A DNA stretch of 50,400 nt from Promethearchaeota archaeon (lineage in GTDB: Archaea; Asgardarchaeota; Lokiarchaeia; Sigyniarchaeales; SOKP01). The notes beneath the pieces are model-generated. The model was not told the DNA's origin, did not search any database, and worked only from the letters and a program-made list of their open reading frames with translations. The translations under genes were made by a program, and so were the position numbers. Numbering within the stretch: the stretch's first letter is position 1; each line of letters begins with the position of its first letter. Shown in pieces: positions 7,760 through 15,504 of the stretch. Where the stretch lies: positions 1 to 50,400 of the forward strand of contig SHMW01000024.1 in the NCBI GenBank assembly GCA_008080735.1, read 5' to 3'.

Positions 7760-8635
7760 CTAGATAATAGCTCCCGCGATTATATGCACGTCTTGCTTTA
7801 TTGCTAACTCAAAATTAGCTCGATTTATCTCCAAGCATGCTAATATTAATCCATCGTATTCCTTTTCTGTTAATTTATTGTATAATTCTCCCTTTTTTTG
7901 TAAATCAAAAATATCGCGATTATCAGCAGTTGATTTAACCTCCATCAAAAAGGTCTTTCCGTCTTTAATTACTATATCAACATCAGTACTATAATTTTCA
8001 AAGTATACTTCTCCTTGGCGATCTATCAAAACTTGACGAGCGATATCGCTTTTTTCTATATTTTCTTGTAATAATTTATCACTGAGCATATTTAAAATCA
8101 AGGTTTCTAACTTTTCTCCCCCTCGAGAACTAATTGAATAAATAGCAATTCGTAATGAATCTCTATCCTTTCTCGCTTCTGTAAAGCCTGTATTTACTAA
8201 ATTAATTAGGCTTTCAAATCGTTTATCCACTTGTTCGAATCGTTTATTCACTTGTTCGAATCGTTTATCCACTTGTTCGAATCGTTTATTCACTTGTTCG
8301 AATCGTTTATCCACTTGTTCGAATCGTTTATCCACTTGTTCGAATCGTTTATCCATTTGCTCGAATCGTTTATCCACTTGTTCGAACCGTTTATCCATTT
8401 GCTCGAATCGTTTATCCACTTGCTCAGTCCGTTTTTCCATTTGGTCTATTATAAATTCAAATCGCTTATCCATATGCTCGAATCGTTTATCCATAGAATC
8501 GGTAAGTTTTACAATATCATCATGAGTTGCAACTACTCCCGATAGAGCACTAATGATAGCTCCCTTTACCGTATCATTTTCCCGAATTAATTTTGGAAGA
8601 ATCTTTAATAATTCGTCAATATCGATCTTGCTCAT
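7760..8635 (-). CDS. coiled-coil protein with PD-(D/E)XK nuclease-like domain (DUF3782 type)
   Basis: 291 residues. A short helical N-terminus (1-45) is followed by a long coiled coil made of near-identical heptads with consensus VDKRFEQ (residues 49-142). The C-terminal domain (about 165-291) has the PD-(D/E)XK signature: Asp220 in DVDIVIKDG and Glu232-x-Lys234 in FLMEVKS. This arrangement matches archaeal DUF3782 proteins, which are presumed nucleases of unknown biological role. The heptads put Phe and Val/Met on one face, so a dimeric or trimeric rod is likely. The repeated DNA may change in length by slippage. No methylase or toxin partner lies next to it. The neighbours are the thioesterase and its decayed copy. 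Confidence 0.8.
   Translation of the reverse strand: MSKIDIDELLKILPKLIRENDTVKGAIISALSGVVATHDDIVKLTDSMDKRFEHMDKRFEFIIDQMEKRTEQVDKRFEQMDKRFEQVDKRFEQMDKRFEQVDKRFEQVDKRFEQVNKRFEQVDKRFEQVNKRFEQVDKRFESLINLVNTGFTEARKDRDSLRIAIYSISSRGGEKLETLILNMLSDKLLQENIEKSDIARQVLIDRQGEVYFENYSTDVDIVIKDGKTFLMEVKSTADNRDIFDLQKKGELYNKLTEKEYDGLILACLEINRANFELAIKQDVHIIAGAII
8210..8419 (-). repeat. 21-bp coding minisatellite, ten units
   Basis: Ten head-to-tail 21-base units inside the DUF3782-type gene, each encoding one heptad (V/M)-(D/N)-KRFEQ. Units differ at only one to three positions, so the array is young or kept alike by recombination. Two more diverged units lie upstream in the coding direction. The length is a multiple of the reading frame, so gain or loss of units would keep the protein in frame and change only the rod length. 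Confidence 0.9.
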
Positions 8636-8816
8636 ATCTACTATCTATAAGGATATGTACTTATTTAAATCATCTCGATTAAGTTCTACATAACTCTATT
8701 TAAAAAATATGTACCCATATTATTGCGAATTTTCCTTTTTAGAATAAGACAATTTGAGAAATGATAGTATCATCCTTATTTTCCTAATCATAAAAAGAAA
8801 AAAAAGGTAATTTATT

Positions 8817-9323
8817 TTAATTCTCGATTCTCACCATACATGGACCTTGAGGTTCGATCTTTCGGATCTTCTTCAATCGATTTTTTCTTCTCTCTTCAGC
8901 TTCCTTATATCTCCTTTCTTGTTCCTCAGTTTCAAGGATCAGTCCCGGAATCCTTGATGGATTATCATTTTCATCTAAACCAACATATGTAAGATAGGCT
9001 GTTGCAACATGTGCCTTTCGACCCGTTATTAGGCATTCCGCATCGACACTTATTCCAATTTCCATCGAACTTTTCGAAACATAGTTTACTGAACCTTTCG
9101 CAATCACTACATTTCCGATGAAAACAGGTGAAAGGAAGTCTAATCTGTCGACAGAGGCGGTTACACAATTCATGTGAGTATGTCGCGAGGCCACGATCAA
9201 TGCACAACTGTCAATTATGCCCATAATCACTCCCCCAAATACATTTCCCGCGGGATTGGCGTTTGGGGGCATCATGATCTGAGAAATCTCTACTTGAGAA
9301 TCTGAAACTGGTTTTGGTTCCAT
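8817..9323 (-). CDS. hotdog-fold acyl-CoA thioesterase, paralogue
   Basis: 168 residues and clearly paralogous to the protein at 5463-6002. NPAGNVFGG at 23-31 and Asp38 in IIDSCAL form the active site; SRHTHMNCVTASVDRLDFLSP follows. A basic helical tail ends in CMVRIEN. The Gln after the catalytic Asp in the other copy (DQAAG) is Ser here, which may alter substrate choice. An eight-base A run just past the stop (8798-8805) gives a T-run terminator on the transcribed strand. The gene stands alone, with 246 bases to the divergent OsmC gene. Confidence 0.92.
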   Translation of the reverse strand: MEPKPVSDSQVEISQIMMPPNANPAGNVFGGVIMGIIDSCALIVASRHTHMNCVTASVDRLDFLSPVFIGNVVIAKGSVNYVSKSSMEIGISVDAECLITGRKAHVATAYLTYVGLDENDNPSRIPGLILETEEQERRYKEAEERRKNRLKKIRKIEPQGPCMVRIEN

Positions 9324-9524
9324 ATTTTTTTACCTTCAATATTTTATATTATGAATAGTTGATGCTGATGAATATGAAAAATCTTTGGGTAATGTTAGAT
9401 AAAAAAAGTAATCTGATCTGTTAAGGATTCTTGAAATCCTAGTTTAAGAAGGTTTAGAAACATGTGAATAGTTATGAATTTATATTCACTATAATCAGAT
9501 TTTTATTCTTTAAATTAAAATTAA

Positions 9525-9536
9525 GATTATTTATTC
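9525..9536 (+). promoter_or_regulatory. weak match to the GAAT-4-ATTC palindrome
   Basis: GATTATTTATTC differs by one base from the site in front of the IssA-like gene (GAATATTTATTC) and lies 42 bases upstream of the OsmC start. One arm is imperfect, and in such AT-rich DNA this may be chance. Confidence 0.25.
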
Positions 9537-9578
9537 ACAACTTAAATATTCATTAAAAATATAAAAAGGTTGAAAAAA

Positions 9579-10073
9579 ATGAGTTTTAGAGAAACATACG
9601 AAGCAATTAAAGGAGATCCTACGAAAGGAGAAAAAAACTTCAATGTAAAATGTGAAATGCTTCCAAAAGGAATGCAATGTAAGGCCACGATGGGAGCATC
9701 CAATCACGAATTTGTTATTGACGCTCCAGCAGGATTAGATGGTACAGATGAAGGTCCAAGTCCTTTATTAGCGATTTTAGCTTGTATAGGATCTTGTTTA
9801 ATAGCGGTTACACGATTTTGGGCAAAAATTATGGACATTGAGATTGAAGAGATGACTGTGTTTTCCAGAGGAAAAATCAATTTATCTGGAATTTTCGGAT
9901 TAGACGATGATGAATTACCAGGCTACAAATCCCTCGAGCCTGTAATTCGCATCAAAGCGAAAGCGCCCAAAGAAAAAGTCCAAGAAATGATGGACCAGGT
10001 TCTTACACATTGTCCTGTCATTACTAACTTCGAGGGGGCAACGCCGATTGAACCTAAGGTTCAAATTCAATAA
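9579..10073 (+). CDS. OsmC/Ohr-family protein
   Basis: The protein shows the OsmC fold: HEFVIDAP, then the GTDEGPSPLLAIL turn before the central helix, Cys in IGSCLIAVTRF, and the second Cys in THCPVI. In OsmC and Ohr these two cysteines reduce organic hydroperoxides. A relative with other thiol chemistry is possible, since several OsmC subfamilies are uncharacterised. I start at the ATG at 9579 rather than the in-frame TTG at 9570, because AAAAAGG sits about eight bases before that ATG; this gives 164 residues. A nine-base T run at 10099-10107 probably ends the transcript. It is monocistronic. Confidence 0.85.
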   Translation: MSFRETYEAIKGDPTKGEKNFNVKCEMLPKGMQCKATMGASNHEFVIDAPAGLDGTDEGPSPLLAILACIGSCLIAVTRFWAKIMDIEIEEMTVFSRGKINLSGIFGLDDDELPGYKSLEPVIRIKAKAPKEKVQEMMDQVLTHCPVITNFEGATPIEPKVQIQ

Positions 10074-10098
10074 GTAGCATAAATTTCTACTTCTTCTC

Positions 10099-10107
10099 TT
10101 TTTTTTT
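10099..10107 (+). terminator. T-run terminator after the OsmC gene
   Basis: Nine consecutive T on the coding strand about 25 bases past the stop, preceded by a pyrimidine-rich tract. Archaeal polymerase ends at such U tracts without a hairpin. Confidence 0.5.
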
Positions 10108-10127
10108 ATATGTTCTGTTTACTGTAA

Positions 10128-10409
10128 TTATTTTAATGGTGCCTCTTTTTTCGCTACAAAAACCGCGATTAAAAATATCGCGATTGAAAAAGCTCCAAAC
10201 CCTACCCCCAAGCTTACGCCAATTGGGAGTGGTAATATATCCCAAAGCCAGAACAAAAACCATATCAAGGAGAAATAGGCGAATTCGATTATAAGAATAA
10301 TAAGGATTCTTAAGTTCATAGGGAAATTATCCAATAAGTAGATTATAACGGGGATTTCTAACACCATCATAGCGAGGATGAACATAAGAATACTGATATT
10401 GACAAGCAT
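10128..10409 (-). CDS. small membrane protein, three helices
   Basis: 93 residues, almost entirely hydrophobic: helices at about 2-24, 30-55 and 62-86, with a KKEAPLK tail. I do not recognise a family. It is convergent with the OsmC gene and separated from the small zinc-finger membrane protein by 316 bases. The frame is intact and the hydrophobic pattern is even, which favours a real gene. Function unknown. Confidence 0.55.
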   Translation of the reverse strand: MLVNISILMFILAMMVLEIPVIIYLLDNFPMNLRILIILIIEFAYFSLIWFLFWLWDILPLPIGVSLGVGFGAFSIAIFLIAVFVAKKEAPLK

Positions 10410-10725
10410 AATTCTTTCTCTACGACAAAATAATATTGATCTAGAAATGAAAAAAGATACTATTAAATTTTGAGCTTTTAAGTATTAGCATAAATCCATA
10501 CTCTATAATCAAAACTTAGAAAAATCCATACTCTCCATCTAATTAATAATGAAAAGTAGATATCTATGTATATATCAATTAACAAAAAGGATGCGGAGAT
10601 CCAAGGCTAAGTATCTTCCAAGCTAAATTGAATCCTAAAATGGCATTACCGATGATGCTCCCATTTTTAACCGCCTAATCGAATAATTGATTAATTTTTT
10701 TACCTAAATCAAAAGGGGAAATCCA
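10410..10725. other. intergenic region with a possible gene remnant
   Basis: These 316 bases separate two minus-strand genes. On the minus strand a protein-like stretch ends at 10579 (see the separate entry). The rest is AT-rich. No promoter motif stands out beyond generic TATA-like strings. Confidence 0.4.
10579..10700 (-). pseudogene. possible decayed gene fragment
   Basis: One minus-strand frame reads KINQLFD, a TAG stop, then AVKNGSIIGNAILGFNLAWK and on to SPHPFC before TAA at 10581-10579. Another in-frame TAG lies just before it. The composition is like a coding sequence (G, N, aliphatic alternation) and unlike random AT-rich DNA, yet there is no start codon or ribosome-binding site. 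I read it as the 3' end of a lost gene; the parent family is not recognised. Confidence 0.35.
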
Positions 10726-10971
10726 TCAAGGAATGTGTGTACCAAAATAAAAAAGCAGAATAAAAGTGCTAATAAATAGTGCTATACTGATGATAGCTCC
10801 CGTGAGTTTAATCCTATTTTGACTTTTTTCGTTACATTCATAACATTTTACTTCTGAATATTGAGGAGCAATAGAATATCCATGTTCTGCATGATCTTTA
10901 CATAAGGGAATCTTACATTCAGAACATTTAGTAATCGCAGATTCATCACACTTTGCACAATTTTTACTCAT
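10726..10971 (-). CDS. small zinc-finger membrane-anchored protein
   Basis: 81 residues. The N-terminal 45 residues carry C5xxC8, C16xxC19, then C24 with D26 and H27 (LCKDHAEHG), and C43xxC46: a cross-brace-like metal site similar to DUF2180 and B-box proteins. A short linker leads to one membrane helix (about 55-77). The finger would face the cytoplasm if the tail is the anchor. Role unknown; such proteins are common and uncharacterised in archaea. The gene is monocistronic. Confidence 0.7.
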   Translation of the reverse strand: MSKNCAKCDESAITKCSECKIPLCKDHAEHGYSIAPQYSEVKCYECNEKSQNRIKLTGAIISIALFISTFILLFYFGTHIP

Positions 10972-11180
10972 AACGAATCACTACAGTATAAATTTTCTCA
11001 TATTGGAGTTGAGCAAACAATATCCACTTACAAGATCTAATATTTCAATTATTTATAATAATTGAGTCTATAAAAAAATAATAAAAAAATATCAATCATT
11101 AGATTCAAATTATTCGAAAGCCTTTTCTGAAGATTTTTTGAAGATTTTTTGATATTTTTTATTTTGATTGGTACGTGGAT

Positions 11181-12026
11181 TTATTTTAGCGGATAATTTG
11201 GTTTTTTCTTTTTAAAAAAAGCTGTAGATGCCTCAATCATATCCTGTGAAGAAAACGCAAGGATGATTGAACTGTTTTCAAATTGAAGTACGTTATTGAG
11301 AGAGGGAGAGTCTAATGTTAAATTAATGGCTCGTTTTGTGAGACGCAATCCTAAAGGACTTTTTGTTAGCATTTCTTCTGCAATTTCAAGCCCTTTTTCT
11401 AATAGGGCTTCTTTATCAACCAAGTCTGATACTAGCCCCAGCTCTTTAGCTTCTTCTCCAGTTAAAGCTTTTCCAGTATACATAATTTCAGCAGCTTTAG
11501 ACATTCCAATAAGTCTGGGGAGAAAATAACTTGACCCCATATCAGCGCCCGTGAGTCCGATATTAATCGATGCATTGATAAATTTTGCCTCAGGAGTAGC
11601 GATCCTTATATCCGAAGCTAATATGAATCCCAACCCACCCCCGGCAGCAGATCCATGGATTAACGCAATTATTGGTTGGCTTATTTCCCGAATTTTCATA
11701 ATTAATTCGCTGATTCGCCATTGATGATAGATTTTTCTCTTTAAAGGCTCTGGAACTTCTAAATAATAAAATTGATCATATCCTTCAGGCTTCTTTTTCG
11801 AATTTAGAATTAATCCCTCTTGAAGATCCGTGCCTGCGCTAAAGATACGCCCTTCTGCTCTTAGGATGACCACTCTACAGTCTAGATTAGTTGAAAGGTT
11901 GTCCAAAAGGTCGTGAAGTTCCTCTTCCATTTGAAATGAGATTGCGTTTAGTTTATCGGGTCTATTAAGCGATAAAATACCAATACCATTCTCTCTTAGC
12001 TCAAATTTTATAGTTTCATATTCCAT
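11181..12026 (-). CDS. crotonase-family protein lacking hydratase glutamates
   Basis: A 281-residue crotonase fold (enoyl-CoA hydratase/isomerase family), acting on an acyl-CoA in the cytoplasm. The oxyanion hole segments are FSAGTDL (62-68) and SAAGGGLGF (126-134). In classical hydratases one Glu follows the GGG segment and another lies in PEI about 20 residues on. Here these positions are Gly133 and Ser153, so simple hydration is doubtful. GADMGSSYFLPRLIG (160-174) resembles the ADVG segment of dienoyl-CoA isomerases, where an Asp is catalytic, making Asp162 the likely acid/base. A paralogue lies at 17580-18446. Calling it an isomerase is inference. Confidence 0.85.
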   Translation of the reverse strand: MEYETIKFELRENGIGILSLNRPDKLNAISFQMEEELHDLLDNLSTNLDCRVVILRAEGRIFSAGTDLQEGLILNSKKKPEGYDQFYYLEVPEPLKRKIYHQWRISELIMKIREISQPIIALIHGSAAGGGLGFILASDIRIATPEAKFINASINIGLTGADMGSSYFLPRLIGMSKAAEIMYTGKALTGEEAKELGLVSDLVDKEALLEKGLEIAEEMLTKSPLGLRLTKRAINLTLDSPSLNNVLQFENSSIILAFSSQDMIEASTAFFKKKKPNYPLK

Positions 12027-12258
12027 TTTTTCACTTCTATATTTAGTCTATATTGTTAAAAATTAATTTGATATTTGAAAATAAAACTTTTTACAATTTA
12101 TCAGGATTTCACTCCTTTAAAGAAATAAATCATAAATTGGATATGGAATATAGGTATCAATTACAACCTTTATATTTGAAAATATGGTTTTTCAAAAATA
12201 GAAATCCTTTTTAATATAATTGACACATTTATACTCAATTACTTGAAATTATTTCCTT

Positions 12259-13377
12259 ATGTTCAAACAAAAGAAGGGGATATATCACAAATTAAGGGAC
12301 CATCTTGACAATATGCCCATAGGATATCCGGAAACGAAATCTGGAGTCGAAATAAAGATATTAAAAGCATTATTTACACCTCAACAAGCTTATATCGCGA
12401 CTTTTCTCAATTGGAAATGGCAAGACGTGGAAACCATATACCAATCTTTTCCGAAGAGAAAAAACATCTCACTTCGGGATTTCGAACACTTACTGAGTGA
12501 AATGGTGAAAGATGGCCTTATTAACTTTAGGCATAAAGCCAAAAAGAAACAATATGCAAACGCCCCCTTAGTAGTGGGTTTCTACGAATATCAATTAAAA
12601 CGATTAAATAAGGAACTAATTAAGGATGTTTTTCATTACATAAAAGAAGCGTTTGGCTACGAAATTATGAGAACCAAGATTTCCCAACTTCGCACCGTGC
12701 CAATCGAACAGAGTATAGAATCCAAGATAAATATATCCACATATGATAATATCCGGAAGATTTTTGACACCGCGATCCCACCATTTGCTGTAACTGATTG
12801 TATCTGCAAAATTGCTACTGATATGATCCAAAGACCATGTAAAGTAACTAAAAGGAGGGAAATATGTATGGCCGTTGATTGGATGGCTCAATTATATATT
12901 GATCAAGAATGGGGACGAGAAATATCTAAAAAAGAGGCTTTAGATATCCTTAAACAAAATGAAGAGGATGGGTTAATCTTAAATGTAGAAAATACACAAG
13001 AATCATTGTTCTTTTGTGGATGTTGTACTTGCTGTTGCGGCATTACTGCTGGTTTGAAACACCTCCATAATCCGTCAAAACTCGCCCAAAATAATTATTA
13101 TGCACTTATAGATCTGGATTCTTGTGTAGGATGCGGCGCTTGTATCGAACGATGTCAAATGGAAGCAATATCCCTTAAAGATGATAAGGCCACGATAAAG
13201 GAAAAAAGGTGTATCGGGTGCGGAAACTGTGTCTTCATTTGTCCTTCCAATGCCATCTCACTCAGATCAGTAGAGGATCATATGGTCCCTCCTGAAACCT
13301 CCGAACAACTTTATAAATCCATTTTGCTAGAAAAAAATCGGCTGAAAGAGAAGTACAAAAAATTCAAATCAATTTAG
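12259..13377 (+). CDS. 4Fe-4S protein with winged-helix-like N-domain and dicluster ferredoxin
   Basis: 372 residues. Residues 1-170 form the helical domain shared with the truncated gene at 318-851. Then comes a cysteine-rich part: C181, C183, C194 and C203, a dense CGCCTCCCG cluster at 253-261, and two classical 4Fe-4S motifs (CVGCGACIERC 289-299, CIGCGNCVFIC 318-328). The ferredoxin part carries electrons. The unusual cysteines between may hold a third cluster. I know similar 4Fe-4S dicluster proteins from anaerobic archaea and bacteria, without a proven function. ATG at 12259 follows a TTTAATATAA box by about 45 bases. The neighbours do not form an operon with it. Confidence 0.85.
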   Translation: MFKQKKGIYHKLRDHLDNMPIGYPETKSGVEIKILKALFTPQQAYIATFLNWKWQDVETIYQSFPKRKNISLRDFEHLLSEMVKDGLINFRHKAKKKQYANAPLVVGFYEYQLKRLNKELIKDVFHYIKEAFGYEIMRTKISQLRTVPIEQSIESKINISTYDNIRKIFDTAIPPFAVTDCICKIATDMIQRPCKVTKRREICMAVDWMAQLYIDQEWGREISKKEALDILKQNEEDGLILNVENTQESLFFCGCCTCCCGITAGLKHLHNPSKLAQNNYYALIDLDSCVGCGACIERCQMEAISLKDDKATIKEKRCIGCGNCVFICPSNAISLRSVEDHMVPPETSEQLYKSILLEKNRLKEKYKKFKSI

Positions 13378-13420
13378 GATATAAATTGTTAGAGAATATA
13401 CTCTATTTTTGTTATCTAAA

Positions 13421-14395
13421 CTAAATTATAACTTTAAGGATGGTTTCCGATTCATATAATTTTTCGGGGATATAACTAATTTTGTTATTGGAAATATCTA
13501 AAACTTCGAGATGGCTCAATTTGAACAGATTTTTTGGGATGGTTTCGATAAGATTGTTGCTTAAATCCAATTTTCTTAGATAGGATAGATTTTCAATCCA
13601 ATCCGGTATGTTCATTATATGATTATTTGAAAGATTCAACTCTAAATGATTTTTTATATTCCAACTTTTAAAAATTAAAGGGAAACTTTTTAGCTCGTTT
13701 GAAGCCAGATTCAAGTATTTTAGTGATTTTAAATTGGTTAAATAATGGGGTAGCTTCTTAAGATAGTTATAGCTCAAGTCTAAAAGCTCTACTTGCGGTA
13801 ATTGAGAAATTGATTGAGGCAACTTCTTCACTAAGGAGAGGCTTAAACCCCTGATAGATTTGTCTTTCACGAGCATTATGGTGGTTGGAGGGATAAATAA
13901 AAATGTCTCTTGGTTTTCATTCCAGATATTAACACTTTCAATTGTCTCTGAAACATCCAATATAACACCTAAATCTCTACTTCTTAATTTAAGCTTAGAT
14001 GATATGCGTTCCATTCTATCTTTAAATTCGTTAAGCAAAATGGGAGCATCAATCTTGTTTAATTGTTTTCTAATAGATTTTAGAACCAAGAAAGATGCTT
14101 CATTTCTGATAGTCCACAGTATTACATTGATTGCTTTGTGTCTAAAAAATCGAATTAAGGATTCTACAGCTTTGGCCCTGATTTGGTCAAATTCATCGCT
14201 AATAACACAATATTCTAGAGCCATATAAGTTTTGTCGGATTTAGGCGCTATAGAAACTATTATTTTGAGTGATTTCAATCTTATTTTAGGGTGATAACTA
14301 TTTTCGATTAGAATTAATAATAATTCTACAGTTTTTGAGAGAGAATATCTGTTATTTTGGTAGTTATTATAAATTATATCGGGAGAGAACTCCAT
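13421..14395 (-). CDS. leucine-rich-repeat protein with helical N-domain
   Basis: 324 residues. The first 150 are HEAT/ARM-like helices (KIRLKSLKIIVSIAP; QIRAKAVESLIRFFR). Residues 180-320 hold six leucine-rich repeats of the bacterial/eukaryotic SDS22-like type, for example LPQVELLDLSYNYLKKLP and LSHLEVLDISNNKISYIP. There is no signal peptide, so it is cytosolic. Both halves are protein-binding scaffolds. LRR proteins are frequent in Asgard genomes, where they are suspected partners of small GTPases. A GTPase lies 30 kb away, but no link is shown. It is convergent with the 4Fe-4S gene. Confidence 0.88.
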   Translation of the reverse strand: MEFSPDIIYNNYQNNRYSLSKTVELLLILIENSYHPKIRLKSLKIIVSIAPKSDKTYMALEYCVISDEFDQIRAKAVESLIRFFRHKAINVILWTIRNEASFLVLKSIRKQLNKIDAPILLNEFKDRMERISSKLKLRSRDLGVILDVSETIESVNIWNENQETFLFIPPTTIMLVKDKSIRGLSLSLVKKLPQSISQLPQVELLDLSYNYLKKLPHYLTNLKSLKYLNLASNELKSFPLIFKSWNIKNHLELNLSNNHIMNIPDWIENLSYLRKLDLSNNLIETIPKNLFKLSHLEVLDISNNKISYIPEKLYESETILKVII

Positions 14396-14494
14396 TTGAT
14401 TCTATTACTCTTCTATTTAGTGGGCAATTTTTAAAATTAATAGGTTTTAATTTATTTTATTCCACAAGAACATAATAAGTAACACATAAAAACA

Positions 14495-14505
14495 CTTTTA
14501 TATAG
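14495..14505 (+). promoter_or_regulatory. TATA box for the small gene at 14553
   Basis: CTTTTATATAG, the same 11 bases as the box at 910-920. It predicts a transcript start near 14530 and a leader of about 25 bases before the ATG at 14553. Confidence 0.55.
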
Positions 14506-14552
14506 CAAATCCTAAATTAATATTAGATAATCAGCCAAAGTATGTTATTATT

Positions 14553-14681
14553 ATGAAAAATAAAAATAAGCATAACCCAATAGATATTTGGCTAAAGTAT
14601 TGTGACGAAACGATTAAAATATTAATCGAAAAGAACTCAGATGAAGCAAGAAAGGCAAAGGAAATTTCAACTCCTTATTAA
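14553..14681 (+). CDS. small helical protein, 42 residues
   Basis: Starts with MKNKNKHNPIDIWLKYCDE and continues as an amphipathic charged helix ending in STPY. A strong TATA box lies 48 bases before the end of the presumed leader, and the codon use resembles its neighbours. It is too short for a family assignment and has one cysteine. It could be a small regulator or adaptor. Evidence is the promoter position plus coding-like composition. Confidence 0.5.
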   Translation: MKNKNKHNPIDIWLKYCDETIKILIEKNSDEARKAKEISTPY

Positions 14682-14816
14682 TCTCTCTTTTTTCTTAGCG
14701 AGTATCTGATTTTTTAAAAGTTTAGTTTCTGTAAGTATTTAAACAGCAAATTTCATAACTTTTTAATATGAAATCAAATATTTCGAATGGTGAAGATTAA
14801 AATTCCATCTTATAGA

Positions 14817-15392
14817 TTATTCTTTCTTGAATCTCAAATGAATACTATTAGATGACAATCTAGATTCTTCATTATCAATGTTATACATATAAAAATCTTT
14901 TATGAGATATTGGAGAATTTCCATAACATAAAGAGAAAAGTTCTGATTTAAGGAATGGTTTCCAAAGATTATAAAATTCTTCTCTTCTGTAAATTTATAG
15001 TTTATCCGATTAAACCACGCAAAGGATTTTTTCCCCACACCCTCGATAAAAAAATCAAGAAACTTTTCAATTGTAATATCGGTATTGTTTTCTGCTAGCT
15101 GGAATCTTATCTTCGTTCCGAGGTTTCGAGCAGTCAATCGTCCTAATTTCTTGACTCGTTCAGAATCCACTAAACTGAGCAACTTCGCGAAGAATGGTTT
15201 ACCCACAATAATTAGATTTTCTTCTAGCGCATGCCTTTTTATGGAATCCCATTCTCGGAATGCTCGTTTGAGGAGTTGGCTTTTATTTACCTTATATTTT
15301 TCCGATAATTCAATTAATTCTTCATACATCTCATGATCCATTCTTAGGCTCATTACATGCGATTCCTTCGCTTTATTAACCTTTGATGTCAT
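14817..15392 (-). CDS. ribbon-helix-helix regulator with C-terminal sensing domain
   Basis: 191 residues. An RHH DNA-binding domain lies at about 10-50: the strand HVMSLRMDHEMY, then helices EELIELSEKYKV and KSQLLKRAFREW. The C-terminal 130 residues form an unrecognised alpha/beta domain, perhaps for ligand binding or dimerisation. It is divergent from an MFS transporter with 112 bases between starts, and a tandem palindrome lies in that gap (see 15422-15441). The simplest reading is a local repressor of itself and the transporter. A TATA-like AATTATAAAT at 15412-15421 lies 20-30 bases before its ATG, so it may be leaderless. Confidence 0.8.
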   Translation of the reverse strand: MTSKVNKAKESHVMSLRMDHEMYEELIELSEKYKVNKSQLLKRAFREWDSIKRHALEENLIIVGKPFFAKLLSLVDSERVKKLGRLTARNLGTKIRFQLAENNTDITIEKFLDFFIEGVGKKSFAWFNRINYKFTEEKNFIIFGNHSLNQNFSLYVMEILQYLIKDFYMYNIDNEESRLSSNSIHLRFKKE

Positions 15393-15421
15393 TGAAAATC
15401 ATTTGGGTGGAAATTATAAAT

Positions 15422-15441
15422 TACATATGTATTACATTGTA
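15422..15441. promoter_or_regulatory. tandem palindromic operator between RHH regulator and MFS gene
   Basis: TACATATGTA (15422-15431) is a perfect 10-base palindrome, followed after one base by TACATTGTA (15433-15441), a near copy. RHH repressors usually bind such short tandem sites as pairs of dimers. The sites sit beside the TATA-like sequence of the RHH gene on one side and that of the MFS gene (about 15446-15457) on the other, so occupancy would block both. Confidence 0.55.
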
Positions 15442-15504
15442 TGATAGAATTTAAATGGATTGTGAAATTCTTAAATTTAATTCTAATTAAATTTCTACAC
15501 ACTA

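Larger units (their letters stand above)
14396..14816. other. intergenic stretch holding one small gene
   Basis: These 421 bases lie between the LRR and RHH genes, both on the minus strand and therefore read leftwards. They contain the TATA box at 14495 and the small plus-strand gene at 14553-14681, which has its own entry. The remaining sequence is AT-rich with no further structure that I can see. Confidence 0.4.

Noticed and set aside
8210..8419. Regular direct repeats that could be taken for a CRISPR array
   Set aside because: Units are contiguous without spacers and lie in frame inside a coding region, each encoding a heptad.
8231..8545. Plus-strand open frame of 104 codons of Phe-Glu-Ser-Phe-Ile-His-Leu repeats
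   Set aside because: It is the antisense shadow of the VDKRFEQ repeat of the minus-strand gene.
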